Of a stretch of DNA of 64,000 nucleotides, positions 1-50,949 are shown piece after piece. Position 1 is the stretch's first letter. The number at the start of each line of letters is the position of its first letter. The notes under the pieces are model-generated. The model did no database searches. It was not told the DNA's origin and saw only the letters and a list, made by a program, of their open reading frames with translations. The DNA comes from Diphasiastrum complanatum (lineage: Eukaryota > Streptophyta > Lycopodiopsida > Lycopodiales > Lycopodiaceae): NCBI GenBank assembly GCA_029204225.1, contig CM055106.1, forward strand, positions 39,957,827 through 40,021,826. Reading direction: 5' to 3'. The position numbers and the translations under genes are program-made.

Positions 1-385
1 TTATGTCTGATGAAGTCAAGACTCAAATGGAGAGACTCCTTGTATAAGCATGCAACCCCTCCTGAACCACGGCCACTGGCAGATCTAGTCTCACGTCGGA
101 ATACCGAGTCCCATCTGTATCTAGGAAAGAAGGAAGTCCTCGCTCTGGACTCTCATGTATCTCCATAAAGAATAATATATCTCGGCCATTAATAAAGTCA
201 ACCAGGTCCCTTGCAGTAGAAGATGAATGTATGCCAAATCAATCCACACTCCAATTCGAAGGTGGTGTGGATGGGGCCCCAGGTTGCTCCCAACCTCGGG
301 CACCAGCATTGCCTGCGTGGCAGCCACATCTGCCACACAGGCAGGGGGGAGCCGGGGGGGGGGGTGGCTCTATGAGGTGGCATGG

Positions 386-388
<3 letters not shown>
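1..388. other. Non-genic start of window (intron of the GlnRS gene)
   Basis: No coding exon or known element is recognised here. A G/C-rich stretch around 260-370, with a poly-G run at about 354-363, borders the (GA)n tail that follows. By position this is probably intron of the glutamine-tRNA ligase gene, because the first visible exon starts at 3003 already inside the catalytic domain. Confidence 0.4.
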
Positions 389-465
<77 letters not shown>

Positions 466-490
466 AAGAGAAAGAAAGAAAGAAAGAAAG
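389..490. repeat. (GA)n microsatellite with GAAA-rich end
   Basis: A pure GA dinucleotide run at 389-461 is followed by a GAAA/AAAG-rich stretch to about 490. Read on the minus strand it is TTTC repeats followed by (TC)n. It sits directly after the conserved 3' end of a LINE copy and is best read as that copy's tail. Similar runs occur at 2621, 10072 and, on the other strand, 35494. Confidence 0.9.
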
Positions 491-1187
491 CTTAATTAAT
501 GTCTTTTCCATGCCAAAAGGCATATAAGACTAGTAAATGTACATGTCAAGTATGTGGTAACCATAGGAGCGTATGAAACGTCTCCAAAACAGTAACAAAG
601 TAGCAATCTAGAGCTAAAGCTATAAACTGAAATAGATGTGATGCTATTAGAAACATGTGGGAGCATGTATACTGCTAACAGTCGTGAGTGAGATATGACG
701 TTATCATCTAGTCCTGTCCTGCTGGTGCTGATGATATAGAAGGATGTAATACGGCCTGTGGCATGAAGGGCCACTGGTGGTCTCTGACGTCGTCTAAGAG
801 GATGAAGAGGTCTCCTCGTGATAGGTCGACTAGCTCGTGCTGCAACATGGGTATGTGTGGGACGCTGTCTCTGGTCTCTGTGGGCAAGTAGGTCATCATC
901 ATCATCGTCACCGTCATCAAAACGTCCTCTCCTCCTGGAGAAGAAAGAAGTGATCTAAGGCTGAGAAACCTGACTCGGCTGGGCTGTCTGATACAAATCC
1001 TGTCGTAGTGTAAACATCTCTCGTATCATGAGTGCCGCGCATCGGGAATCCTCATAAGCTATGAGCGATCGTAAGGTGACAGGTGTGTCTCGGAACAAAC
1101 AGTGGTATCTCTCTCTGATCTCGTAATATACCGGGCACCTAAAGATAAAGTGCTCCTCTGACTCTACCTCCTCTAAAGAGCATAACT
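389..1187 (-). mobile_element. LINE copy A, 3' part (5'-truncated)
   Basis: On the minus strand this begins inside a C-terminal zinc knuckle of CX2CX9HX4C form (CQLC ... HFIFRC, 1187-1130). It then carries an ORF2-like C-terminal tail, a 3' UTR and a (TC)n tail. Downstream of the knuckle are a PIP-box-like Q-P-stop-I-T-S-F-F (940-963, one CAG-to-TAG change), a run of Asp codons (about 895-915), an Arg-rich stretch and ITSFY (736-750). The 3' UTR block at 491-590 recurs in the other copies. The element is non-LTR by protein type and tail. It lacks reverse transcriptase, so it is a 5'-truncated, dead copy. The family name is unknown. Confidence 0.75.
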
Positions 1188-1290
1188 GGCAAATCCAAAA
1201 GGCATATAAGATGAATAAGTACATATCAAATGTTTGGAACAAGTGGGAGCGTATGAAAAATGTCTTTGAATCTATAAAAGAAAAATGCAT
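1188..1290 (-). mobile_element. LINE 3'-UTR fragment
   Basis: About 100 bp matching the LINE family 3' UTR block: GGAGAC, then CGCTCC, then CTTATATGCCTTTTGG on the minus strand. It is fused directly to the truncated 5' end of copy A, so a minus-strand frame runs from UTR sequence into the zinc knuckle. It is probably a small separate insertion or a chimera made during 5' truncation. Confidence 0.6.
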
Positions 1291-2617
1291 GATAGAGAGA
1301 AAAATCAATGTCTTTTCATGCCAAAAGGCGTATAAGACAAAAAGTACACGTCAAGTTTGTGGTGCAAATAGGAGTGTATAAAACGTCTCCAATATCAGTA
1401 AAGAAAGTATGACTGCTATATCACAATATGAAACTAGAAATGATTATCTGACTATCAAAACAATGTCAATTTAAATGTAGTGGCAATGGTATATAGCTTG
1501 TTGTTGTCAAATCTTGATTCAACTAAAGAAAGATGTAATGGTTACAGCTAGAGGTAGGTCCGATGTATGCTGTGGCCATCGCTGAGGAACTCGTCTGTGA
1601 GTGTCTCTCCTTATGGTGCGACTAGTAACTCTACGAACAACAGGGCTCCGAACAATTTGTCGCCTTTGGTCTCTATGCCGAGAAATATCATCGTCCTCAC
1701 TGTCATCTAGGTCTGGATCGATCCGTGATGTCCTATGAGAGAAGAAGGATGTGATTTGGAGCTGAGTGATCGAATGATTCGGCTGAGCTGGCTGACATAG
1801 ATCTTACCGTAGTAGAAACATCTTTGACCATGAGTGCAACACATCGTGGATCCTCATATGCTATAATGGATCTTAGTGTAACAGGTGCATCTTGGAAAAA
1901 ACATGGATATCTCCCTCTGATCTCATAATATGTTGGGCATCTGAATAAGAAATGTTCCTCAGTCTTCACCTCAGATAGGGAACACATACGACAAATCCTC
2001 TCCTCTTGTGGGATACCTTGAAAGCATCCAGTCTCAATCTCAAGCTGGTGCAATGAAACCTGACCTAATACGAATCTCATACAATGTGATAATCCTAAAG
2101 CTAACTTGCCATGCTTGATTAAGATATGCTCTGTATAGGAATTGTTTGATGTAGTCATGTGTACCAGATGGGAGATCTGTGATAGAAATGCGAAGTGTGT
2201 CAAGTAAGTGAGAGGCCTGAGAGACCCACGATAATCGAAAACCCAGGCTATGAAGATATTGAGATGAGGTGAGTGTTGCCTATGTGTATCTTTGCTCATC
2301 CAAATACAACTAACTCTCTGAATATATATGATAAGTTGAAAGATAGCGTCCAGTTGTAAAGGTGAATCTGTAAATAGCGCCAGAATGATCTAGTGTGGGA
2401 CGAAGGGCTTAGCCCGTATCATTTTGACAACATAAGGACCTGAAAGTGAGAGATATTGGCCCAATCAAATGAAGTAATATCTTTACACCATGCCTCTGCT
2501 GCATATAATGCTGTGGGGGTAACAAGAGTATCAAAGAGCTGACACTTACTGGGGCCGTCTCGAATAAACTTCCGAAAACAAAATCTCTCTAGCTGGACAA
2601 GGTAGGCATGACCCTTC

Positions 2618-2620
<3 letters not shown>
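1290..2620 (-). mobile_element. LINE copy B, ORF2 C-terminal part and 3' UTR
   Basis: The minus strand encodes the region after the reverse-transcriptase thumb (CQLFDTLVTPTALYAAEAW, about 2550-2490), a typical LINE 'LFD.LV.P.LLYG.E.W' motif. The zinc knuckle follows (CRMCSLSEV ... HFLFRC, about 1995-1935), then a PIP-box QLQITSFF at 1741-1764. From 1764 down to the stop at about 1522 one frame is open for about 80 codons: acidic DPDLDDSEDDD, Arg-rich, ending T-I-T-S-F-F-S-stop (1525-1539). Frameshifts separate the upstream blocks. The 3' UTR ends near 1300 with a short (TC) tail. The higher-coordinate end is cut by copy C. Confidence 0.75.
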
Positions 2621-2672
<52 letters not shown>

Positions 2673-2880
2673 TTGAATACCAAAAACCAAGAAAGAAATA
2701 AAGAAGGAAAGAAAGCTTTATTAATGTCTTTTCCATGCCAAAAAGGATATAAGACAATATGTGTATGTATCAAATGTGTGGTGCAAATGGGGGCGTACGA
2801 AACATCTCCAAACAGTAAAGAAAAACAAATAAAGTGTAACTGCTAATGGTAAAGACTACATTTTAAGTATGAATGACTAC
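2621..2880 (-). mobile_element. LINE copy C, short 3' end with (GA)n tail
   Basis: On the minus strand the 3' UTR block (about 2815-2705, with CGTACGCCCCC and ATGCCTTTTTGG variants) leads to TTAATAAAGC, a mixed T/C stretch and a (TC)n tail (2621-2669 as GA on +). No coding part is kept. Its tail abuts the RT-thumb region of copy B, suggesting that it inserted there. Confidence 0.65.
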
Positions 2881-3002
2881 TAGGGAGCATATGTACGTTT
2901 ACGGAATTTAAACAAAACACAACTACATTTACTAAAAAGACGATGGAACATAAAAGGACAAGCTGAACATGACAGAGCTAACATGATTTTTGATGTGAAC
3001 AG

Positions 3003-43085
<40,083 letters not shown>

Positions 43086-44776
43086 TGGACAGCTACAGCT
43101 TTGTCGGGCATGTACAGTTACTTAGGACTACCTTCAATTTGAAAGCTTTGGTACATTTGTGTACCTGAGCATCATTGCTATTTTCCAGTAGGCATGATTC
43201 CTAAAATCTCAAAACAAGAGCACTGGCTTCGCAACCCTTACGGTGCTACATCCTTTTTGTTCACTGTGTATAGCTCTAACAGCTGCAAAACATAGCATTT
43301 CTCCTTTGATATGCAATTGTTTGGACTTGAGACGAAAATGTGTGACAGTCCAAACAAAAGAAAGTATACTGGAAGATATAATTGGAAATTCCTGGCTGCG
43401 AGATCACTCAAAAACCTGGCAGAGCATATGTAATTTTGGCTACTCTGGACCTCAGAGCGATTTCTTTCAGAATTTTAGTTCATGAGTTCACTGTTCTCAT
43501 TGGAAGCCTCGTAACATTCAAGATATATTACAAATCGTTTGGAAGGTTTTGGTAATGATTATTGGGGCAGTAGAATTGTGTTTAAAAACAATGAAGATTC
43601 TATGTTCAACTCGACCATTTATATATTGACTTCTTGGTTGAGTTTAGGAGTCTAGTCTAATGATGCACATAGCATTCTCCTTATGTTACTATGTGAGGTA
43701 TGAATTTAAACTTTGGATAGATGATGGCAGCTTTGTTAGACTATCAGTGGTGGTAAACATAGCAAAAGTATTGTACACTGAATGAGGGTGGAAGGGTGAT
43801 ATTGGTTATAGAGCGAGTGTTGGCTTTTTGGTACAGGAGACTGGACAGGCTGGGGGTGTTGGCCCTGCAGTGCAATGTTTCATGGACCTTTTTGAAAAGC
43901 CTTTTTGCAACGTGTTTGAAACGGAATAGAATCGGCTGTATTGGGAAAGAGACGGCGAAACGTTTGTAGGGTTTTTTTTTGTTTGGCTTGGTTTATTCCT
44001 AGCCTTTTGTTAAAGGAAAACCAAGTGTTGTTTAAGTGTCTAGATAGTGATTATAGCTCTATACAATTGACAATATGAAAATTAATAATCGACACAATTA
44101 GATGACTGAGGACTCAATGAGACAATTAGATACATAACAAAATGCACATTCACAAGGTATCCATAATTCTACTATTCCCTATTGAGCTTTAACTAAAGTT
44201 TTAGATGTCAAACTTTCACACACACACACATTAGGAGGTTTTTTTTTCTTTTGCTCTAGTCTTAAAATCCGTAGCGAATAGTCTGTTCAAAACGGACTTT
44301 TCAAAACGGAGTTTCATTGAACGAAACGCGTTTCAGTGCTTGTTATGCTCTGACAGTGGGATCGATGCTTTCTCAACAATGAGCTGAGGCTGGTGGTTCT
44401 TTGGTGTGTATCGTGCTGGTGTTTGCAAGTTGTGTTCTACATTGGTCCCCTGATCAAGATGTAGAGGACCACTGTTCATTTTTGAAGACTGCTCTGTGGA
44501 CTTTTCAAGAACTGGGTCATTTTTGCAAAGCCTATTCAAAATTTGTTCTATTTATGCAGGCAGGTCAGGTTTAGAACCAAAGAATGTTCTGCAAGCTGTG
44601 ACAAGAATGTTTTATGGTACGTTTCGAATCGCCTTTTCGAACCATGTTTGAATCGAGTTTGAATCGGGAAAGAATCGGCTTCTCTAGGTTCAAATCGGCG
44701 AATCAGTTTTAGGGTTTTTTTTTTTTAAAACATTAATGTCACACCATACATATTACATATTCCAATGTACCATAAG
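43086..44776. other. GlnRS 3' UTR and downstream spacer
   Basis: The first several hundred bases after the stop should include the 3' UTR; 'aatgaaga'/'aataatcg' phrases are not clear poly(A) signals. Further on are patches with 'gaaacgcgttt' (about 44325-44335) and 'gaatcg' repeats (44625-44705) like those near 3970. No other gene recognised. Confidence 0.4.
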
Positions 44777-45043
44777 TCACCTTTGTGTAAGTCCTTTTGT
44801 TTTTGGACATGGTCTTTGTGGCATTTTTTTTCGGTGTGCAATGCATGCAAAGCAATGGTTCGGGTTTCGCATAAATTCATCAATAAGCCTAATCGACATT
44901 GGGTAGACTTGGTCTAATCGTTCCGTCACGGCCACTCTTAGGCTAGGGACAATGAACTCAGCAGGCATTGCAGCCTCGAGTCCATAGGCCAATTGAATTG
45001 GGGTATGGCCAGTGGCAAGTTTATAAGTTGTTCGAAACGCCCA

Positions 45044-46429
45044 TTAAGCTGCTTGGAGTTTATGTTCCCAATCGGACCTACTGGCTTCCACAGTCTTTGT
45101 GATAATATTGCACATAATCTTGTTGGAAGATTCAGCCTGTCCATTACATCGAGGATAATAAGGCGTACTCTTGCGATGAACCACAAGGAATTCAGCTAGG
45201 AGTATTCGTACTGTTTCATTTAGGAAGTGAGTTTTGCGATCACTCACAAGTTCTAAAGGGCATCCGAAACGCGTGATGATGTTCTCATAGAGAAACTTAG
45301 TTGTGCTGGATACATTGGATACTCTAACGGCCTTTGCTTCTACCCACTTTGTAAAATAATCTGTCGCCACTATAATATGTCGGGCTTGACTTCCTCTAGC
45401 GGTTGGGTGGATGGAACCAACATAATATATGCCCCATTTTTTGAAAGGATTTTTTGCTATGATAGGCTTTAAAGGCATAAACCCAGATTTTCTTGGTTTT
45501 GTGGCTCTTTGGCAAACATCACAGTGTTTCACAAAGGTTGCCACATCACAGTGTAGGGTAGGCCACCAAAATCTTTCTTGGAGGACCTTTTGAGTAGTAG
45601 CGTCAACTGTCAAGTGATTGCCACCAATTTCTTCATGAGTTGCATTAATAATAGGTTTTATTTCATGGTCCAGTAGGCATCTTCGAAGGATGTGGTCTAT
45701 TCCCATTCGATAAAGTTGTCTAGCTATTAAGCTATACGAGGTAGCTTTTATTTTCAACTTTCGTTGATCTACGGAAGGTAGTGAAGGATCAGGTCGTGAC
45801 CTCACAAGATACTCCACTATATTGGCAGCCCATTCTGGAACTACATCAACATAACAAACATGAGCATCCAGGAGTTCATCATGAACTCCCACATCTTCTT
45901 GGCTTGTCGTCAATCTAGAAAGGTGATCAACCAAATAATGTTGTTTTGCGGTCCTAACCGCTATCCGAAACTCAAACTCTTGAAGCTGTAAAAGCCATCG
46001 TGTAATACGGCCCATCGTACAAGGTCGATTAACCAGATATAACAATGATTGATGGTCAACATAAAAGGTGAAAGGGTTGGCCAAAAGGTAATGTCGAAAT
46101 TTCTTAATGCTAAAAATCATGGCAAGGGCCTCCCGCTCGGTGGTGGTGTAGTTAACTTCGGCTTCAATGAGCTGTCGGCTTGCGAAGCGGATGGAGAAAT
46201 ATTTCTTTTTCTCACCTGGTTGGGTCAACACGATCCCTATTGCATACTTAGATGCATCCGTATGCATGTGAAATTCTATGCTCCAGTTTGGAGACTGTAG
46301 GATTGGGGCGGAGACCAAGGCTTGCTTAACTTTCTCGAAGGCATCTAGGGCTTCCTGTGTCCACTTAAGTTCAACCGTAAGGCGATAGAGAGTGGCAAAG
46401 CCAATAATGCAAATAGTAATATAAAACAT
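45044..46429 (-). pseudogene. Gypsy 2 RNase H and integrase
   Basis: A 461-codon open frame. RNase H: ALVSAPILQSPNWSIEFHMH, TDASKYAIGIVLTQPG, NYTTTEREALAMIFSIKKFR, VDHQSLLYLVNRP. A linker follows, then integrase with H2C2 (HEEIGGNHLTVDAT ... CDVCQRATK) and DDE core (VATDYFTKWVEAKAV, SDRKTHFLNE, YPRCNGQAESSNKIM). One usual Gly before the second Asp's loop is Lys here (SDRKTH versus SDRGTH), and YYPRCNG has Cys for Gly. The RT part needed for retrotransposition is broken upstream. Confidence 0.88.
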
Positions 46430-47126
46430 CTATAATAATTGGCATGGCCCATAAAGGTATAGCCATCACGCACTGTTTTGGATTGGGTCATCTCAATTAT
46501 TACTTTGATCTTATTTGGATCAGTGGCAATTCCGTATTGCGATATGATATGTCCTAGCATGATGCCATGGGTTACCCATATTTGGCATTTGGTTGGATTG
46601 AGGGAAATGCCATATCTTCAACATTGTTGCAGAACTCGTTCCAGACAATTTAAGTGATACCTTCGGGCTGAATGTACACACAAATTATCAAGGAACACTT
46701 CTAAGAATTTCTGAAGAAACTCCTTGAAGGCATGTTGCGTAACTCTTTGGAAGGTGTTTGGTGCATTACACAATCCAAACGACATTACGCAAAAAGCATA
46801 AGTCCCCCATGCAGTCGCAAAGGCAGTTTATGTTGGTCCTCAGGTGCTATTTGCACTTGGTTTACCCACTGAATCCGTCGAAGAAACCATAGGCCTCTTC
46901 CTGAAATTCGTTCGAGCACTCCTTCGGTAAAAGGTAGAGGGAAGTGGTCCTTCTTTGTGACTACGTTAAGTTTCTTGAGTTGGTATGCTCAATCTCATAT
47001 ATGAATCTAGCCTCTAGTAACTTTTCCTCTTGTTGAATTAGTTCAGAGTAATGAGGGTTGTAGCGATAAGGTCGACTCACTTTCGGTTCAGCACCATCGA
47101 CTAACGGAATTGTGTGTTGCACTACT
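46430..47126 (-). pseudogene. Gypsy 2 reverse transcriptase, degraded
   Basis: Short RT blocks appear in shifting minus-strand frames: a PLP-type block near 46950, FRKFL-type helix phrases near 46700, CQIWVTHGIMLGHIISQYGI around 46590-46545 (the thumb 'FLGH.IS..GI') and YTFMGHANYYRCFI near 46465-46425. Stops and frameshifts are many. Confidence 0.65.
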
Positions 47127-48227
47127 TCAGGTGGTATTCCCTTCAGATCCTTGTAGGACCATGCAATCGTGGTATTCTTGTAGGAGGTCTCTTAGTTTGG
47201 ATAGTTCTTCATTAATAAGTTGTTCACCTACATAGACTATCTTCTCATCTTCCCCAAGATCAGCTAGATCTAGAGGTTGGACTTTCGCAGGAACTTCATA
47301 CGAACAAGAATTTTCAAGTGCGTCATTCGAGTCGGGTTTTTGATGGGCTTGGGGCATAGCAACGATCACAATGATCTAAGGTATAGTCACGAAAGTATGT
47401 TGGTACATCGTGCAATGGCTCAACCATCGATTCTGAATCATGTCTTAGTTCCTGTTTTTGGGATGGAAAAGTGGATGTTGTCGAGACTCTCTTTGAAACC
47501 TTAGATGCAACATCTATCGGTTGAATTTTGGTATTCATGAGTTGTGGACAATCACAACCCATCTTAGCTTTTCCTTTCAGATTAGTAGGTATCTTGGAAG
47601 TTGGTTTCTTCATTGCCACCATATTGACAGAGCACAAGCAGATAGGAGGGTTTGTGGGAGAAACTATCTTCTCAAGGGGATTCCACAACATGGTGTCCAC
47701 ACTGGTTATGGCTTCATCTACTGGATTGTCCCATTGCTTATCTTGACCCTGTATTGATACACACTTGTGGGGCGAGGCTCTTTAGAGACCTTAACCAGAG
47801 ATGAGATTTTAGGGACGTCTTCTGGTAATTGTCTTTCTCCATAATGTTGGGGATCGAAGTAAGATAACGCTTGTTCTTCAAAATATCTCGCACCGTCTTC
47901 CAAGGTGATTATTGAGTACCAAGGGAGAAGTTCTTCTTCACAGGGTTCTGGGGGTGGTTCCAATGGAAGCCATGATAATTCGACCATGTTCACCTCGATT
48001 TTGATCTCATCATCAAGGGTGACAGACATTGGGTTTGCAGGTTTTGATTCTCGATTGGCTTCTCGAAGTAGGGAGATGGATCCTTTTACGGAGCTCATAC
48101 AATCGACTGTAGCTAGGGCATCAATCCAATTGATGATATCAGTATCAAAATCTTGATGGATTCTCAATGGCTTGTAGTGCTTCTTCAGATTTTGATCAAT
48201 TGTGTGATCGGTAGTGGACAAAGTCAT
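47127..48227 (-). pseudogene. Gypsy 2 gag region
   Basis: Minus-strand frames 48227-47718, 47700-47323 and 47369-47127. It shows FDTDIINWIDALATVDCMSS, an acidic stretch (EEELLPWYSIITLEDGARYF), DVPTYFRDYTLDHCD and VPAKVQPLDLADLGEDEK, matching in order the gag region of gypsy 1. No zinc knuckle or DSG protease found. Confidence 0.65.
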
Positions 48228-48754
48228 TTATTCTAATGGGCTCGTAGGCTTAATGGTCCAGGCACTTGGATCGACTCTCACAGCTCGATCCCGATTCTCC
48301 AATGTGATACGATCTGTACCCTAGTCATGGCGTACTTTGGCTAACTTTAGCCAGGGTCTTCCTAACAAAATTTGATCTTACTAAGCAACAAGAATGGGCT
48401 TTCAAGGAATCTAGATGATTTGAATATCTTAACGAATGAGTCCTTGAGTGATTCTCACTCGTTTCGTTCGTGATGCTCCTGTTTGGCAGCTTAGTGACAA
48501 ATTGCCACAGTCAGATTTGGGAAGGCAGATTCATGATGGTTTAAAAATTAATTTGAAGGCTGTTATTTTCACTGCTTTGTAAGCGAATGATAATTTCATG
48601 ATAGTTCCTCACTTACGTATGCTCAAAACACCCAAACCACAAGCATAACAGTCATAAACGTTTTTGCAAAGTAACCACTAAAAACTAGTGACCAGTCCCT
48701 ACAACAAAGCAAGTAGAAAAAAATGGAAAACAACAAAAGCTAGCAAGCATTTGG

Positions 48755-48774
48755 CTCCCTGGCAATGGCGCCAA
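48755..48774 (-). other. Gypsy 2 primer binding site
   Basis: The minus strand reads TGGCGCCATTGCCAGGGAGC, close to the TGGCGCCGTTGCCGGGGA primer sites known for plant Tat/Athila-like gypsy elements. It sits at the expected LTR/leader border. Confidence 0.75.
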
Positions 48775-48778
48775 TGTT

Positions 48779-49590
48779 GTCAAGAAGTAAAAGGCTTTCC
48801 ACCTTCTCCTTCTAAGTCGTTTGTAGCACGAGAAGTAGGGTTCGAACCTAGGAGCCTTGAAGATGCATGCAAAACAAGAGGGTTAACACTATTTCTACTT
48901 GCAAGCAAGATGCCTTGAAAACACAACTAAAACCAGAGAGTACTAACTTTAAAACCAAAACCACACTAACTCTAGCACACTTTTCCACACACTCTCCTAT
49001 CTCTCTTTTCCCTCTCACTCACACACTCTCCCATAAACTCTCTAAAAGGCGTCACTAAATTAGAAACACAATGATTAAGCACATATGCTAACATGGGCTA
49101 AAATAGCAAGAACTTAGAAACAAAAGCAATAAGCATAAAGCCACACTATAATTAGCCACACATCAAAATTAGCACAAGTGGACTCAAAATGGTAGCACTT
49201 AGCTCTCTTGCATTAAGGATCCAAATTACATAGAAAGGGCTTCTCTTTATAGAAGCTTGTGGAGTGTCCTTTCCACACTTACTTATGGGACTAGGAATTT
49301 CAAGTCTTAATATAGAATGCAAGTTCTTTTTTGGAATCTTAACATTGACTTTTGCATACTTTTTTTTAATCTAAGTTTAAACCTTGAGACTTGCAAAAAT
49401 TGGTTTCTTGTCCCCTAGTGACTAATGGCACCACAAGTTGGACTTATGCACGCAAGGTGCCATACTTGGAGCCTAACGCAACTTATCTACTGACGGCTTT
49501 TCAAGATGGGCTTATATGCGCAGGATGCCATGCTTGGGCCATTAATTACACACAATTGATATTTACATTAGCTTCTTCCCTGTAAGGTAC
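48779..49590 (-). repeat. Probable 5' LTR of gypsy 2
   Basis: It lies between the primer site and unique sequence and contains 'cttatatgcgcaggatgcca' (49509-49528), which is shared with the possible solo LTR at 57525-58305. The outer end is only approximate, because no second LTR is present for comparison. Confidence 0.5.
48836..48900 (-). other. tRNA/SINE-like A and B box pair
   Basis: On the minus strand TAGAAATAGTGTTAA (from 48897) resembles a pol III A box, and GGTTCGAACCC (48848-48838) is a strong B box, about 49 nt apart. It could be a SINE head inserted in the gypsy 2 LTR, or chance similarity. No complete tRNA cloverleaf was found. Confidence 0.3.
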
Positions 49591-50049
49591 TATTTTCTTC
49601 AGTTCTCCCAAGCTCCATTGAAAGGCCCCTTATCCGGGCTCCATTGAAATGCCCCTTGGGCCTTGTAGTCCAGCCTCCACAATCTAGCTACCAAATGTGT
49701 GAAGTACAGTACAGTACTGCTGTTGTATGGACATGGACAATACTAAGTCATATCTAAGTTTTTATGATCAGATCCTTGTGCATTTCTAACTTGTAGCATC
49801 ATGCATAAAGTAATGATTTCTATCTTCTAGCTATTTCTAGATGTGAAACCAAATTTGGCTAAAAATCATTGATGAACTAAATGTGTTTTGATCTCTGATT
49901 TTTCATTGAAGGCTTAGATCCAGTCCAAACCACATAAGGTGTCTTACATGAGAAGACCTTAGTCGAGCATTTGTTTTGGATGTAAGCTGCAGTGGATGTT
50001 ATAGTAAGTTGTAGTGTTTTGGGTGTAAGCTGCAGTGGAGATCGCTTTA
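49591..50049. other. Intergenic spacer
   Basis: No gene recognised. 'tgtaagctgcagtggat' occurs twice (49981 and 50020, the second as 'tgtaagctgcagtggag'). Confidence 0.4.
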
Positions 50050-50800
50050 GCCCAGAAACGTATCTTTGCTGACTGATAAAAATCAGTCTACTGGATCAAA
50101 TTTTGAAAATTTTGATTCCGAGACAATAGTGGGCTGGACCCATATCATTTTGTACTCTTTGGCCATGATGCATTTTGTTTCCTTCATCAGATTCAGATTG
50201 TTATTGAATAATAGTTTATTGTCTACATAGAGAGTGATGATGATGAAGAAATTTGATACAGTTGCTGAGATTGGAATAAAACCATTCTCAATAAGAAATG
50301 CATTGATTTTCTAGAACCAGGCTTCTGGGTGACTGTTTTTGCCCATAGAGTGTTTCGTGAATTTTGCACACAAGGTGTTGCTTGCCCCTCAGCTCGTATC
50401 CTTCTGGCTGTGACATAAAAATTTCCTCTTCAATGGTCCCGTTGAGAAAAGTAGTTTGGACATCCATTTACTGAACTTCGAGATCTGCTGTGGCTGCAAA
50501 GGAGAGTATCAAATGGATCAAAGCATGCTTGACGACTGGGCTGAAGGTCTCGGAATAATCCAGATCTGGAATCTGGGAATAGCCTTTGGCGACCAGTCTG
50601 GCTTTGTATCGATTCAGCCTTCCTTCAGCATCATACTCCATCTTGAATATCTACTTGCATGGAATCAGATTTCTATAGCTCAATGACTATCCACGTTTGA
50701 TTCTCTATCAGAGAATAAAATTCAGTGTCCATTGCTGTTTTCCATTGATCAGCATCAGGTGTAGACATTGCCTCCGAAACTGTATTTGGTTCCTGCACAA
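50050..50800 (-). pseudogene. Copia reverse transcriptase remnant
   Basis: The minus strand begins EPNTVSEAMSTPDADQWKTA (50795-50735) and MDTEFYSLIENQTW. In changing frames it continues to the GLKQ-type region and ITLYVDNKLLF (about 50240-50205), where the catalytic YVDD reads YVDN. Many stops. No LTR is visible beside it. Confidence 0.78.
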
Positions 50801-50949
50801 AGTAGGCTGCATTGTCCATAAATCCGCAATTAAGGTCAACAATATTCCATAAACTTGTAACCTCTCTTAGTTTTGATTCTATTGATTATCCTAAATTAGA
50901 CTAAAAGAACTAAGCAGACTATGGAGGATAAACCATGACAAGTTTTGCA

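Larger units (their letters stand above)
44777..49590 (-). mobile_element. Ty3/gypsy element 2 (minus strand)
   Basis: On the minus strand the order is probable 5' LTR (about 49590-48779), primer site TGGCGCCATTGCCAGGGAGC (48774-48755), gag region (48227-47127), degraded RT (about 47100-46440), RNase H and integrase (46429-45044) and a C-terminal piece (44992-44777). It is truncated near 44777 with no 3' LTR. It belongs to the same lineage as gypsy 1, in the same window but outside the GlnRS gene. Its integrase frame is the longest in the window, though the element lacks an intact RT. Confidence 0.83.

Noticed and set aside
239-527. Open frames of Arg-Glu, Ser-Leu or Glu-Arg repeats across the (GA)n run
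   Set aside because: They are translations of a dinucleotide microsatellite. The same holds for frames at 2419-2773, 10041-10309 and 35458-35643.
1-2982. Missing upstream GlnRS exons (HIGH motif) within the window
   Set aside because: I looked for the HIGH-helix phrase and preceding N-terminal domain on the + strand and found none; this stretch is LINE sequence, so they must lie left of position 1.
48838-48848. tRNA gene from the GGTTCGAACCC T-loop-like sequence
   Set aside because: No acceptor stem, D arm or anticodon arm can be folded around it; kept only as a weak SINE hint.
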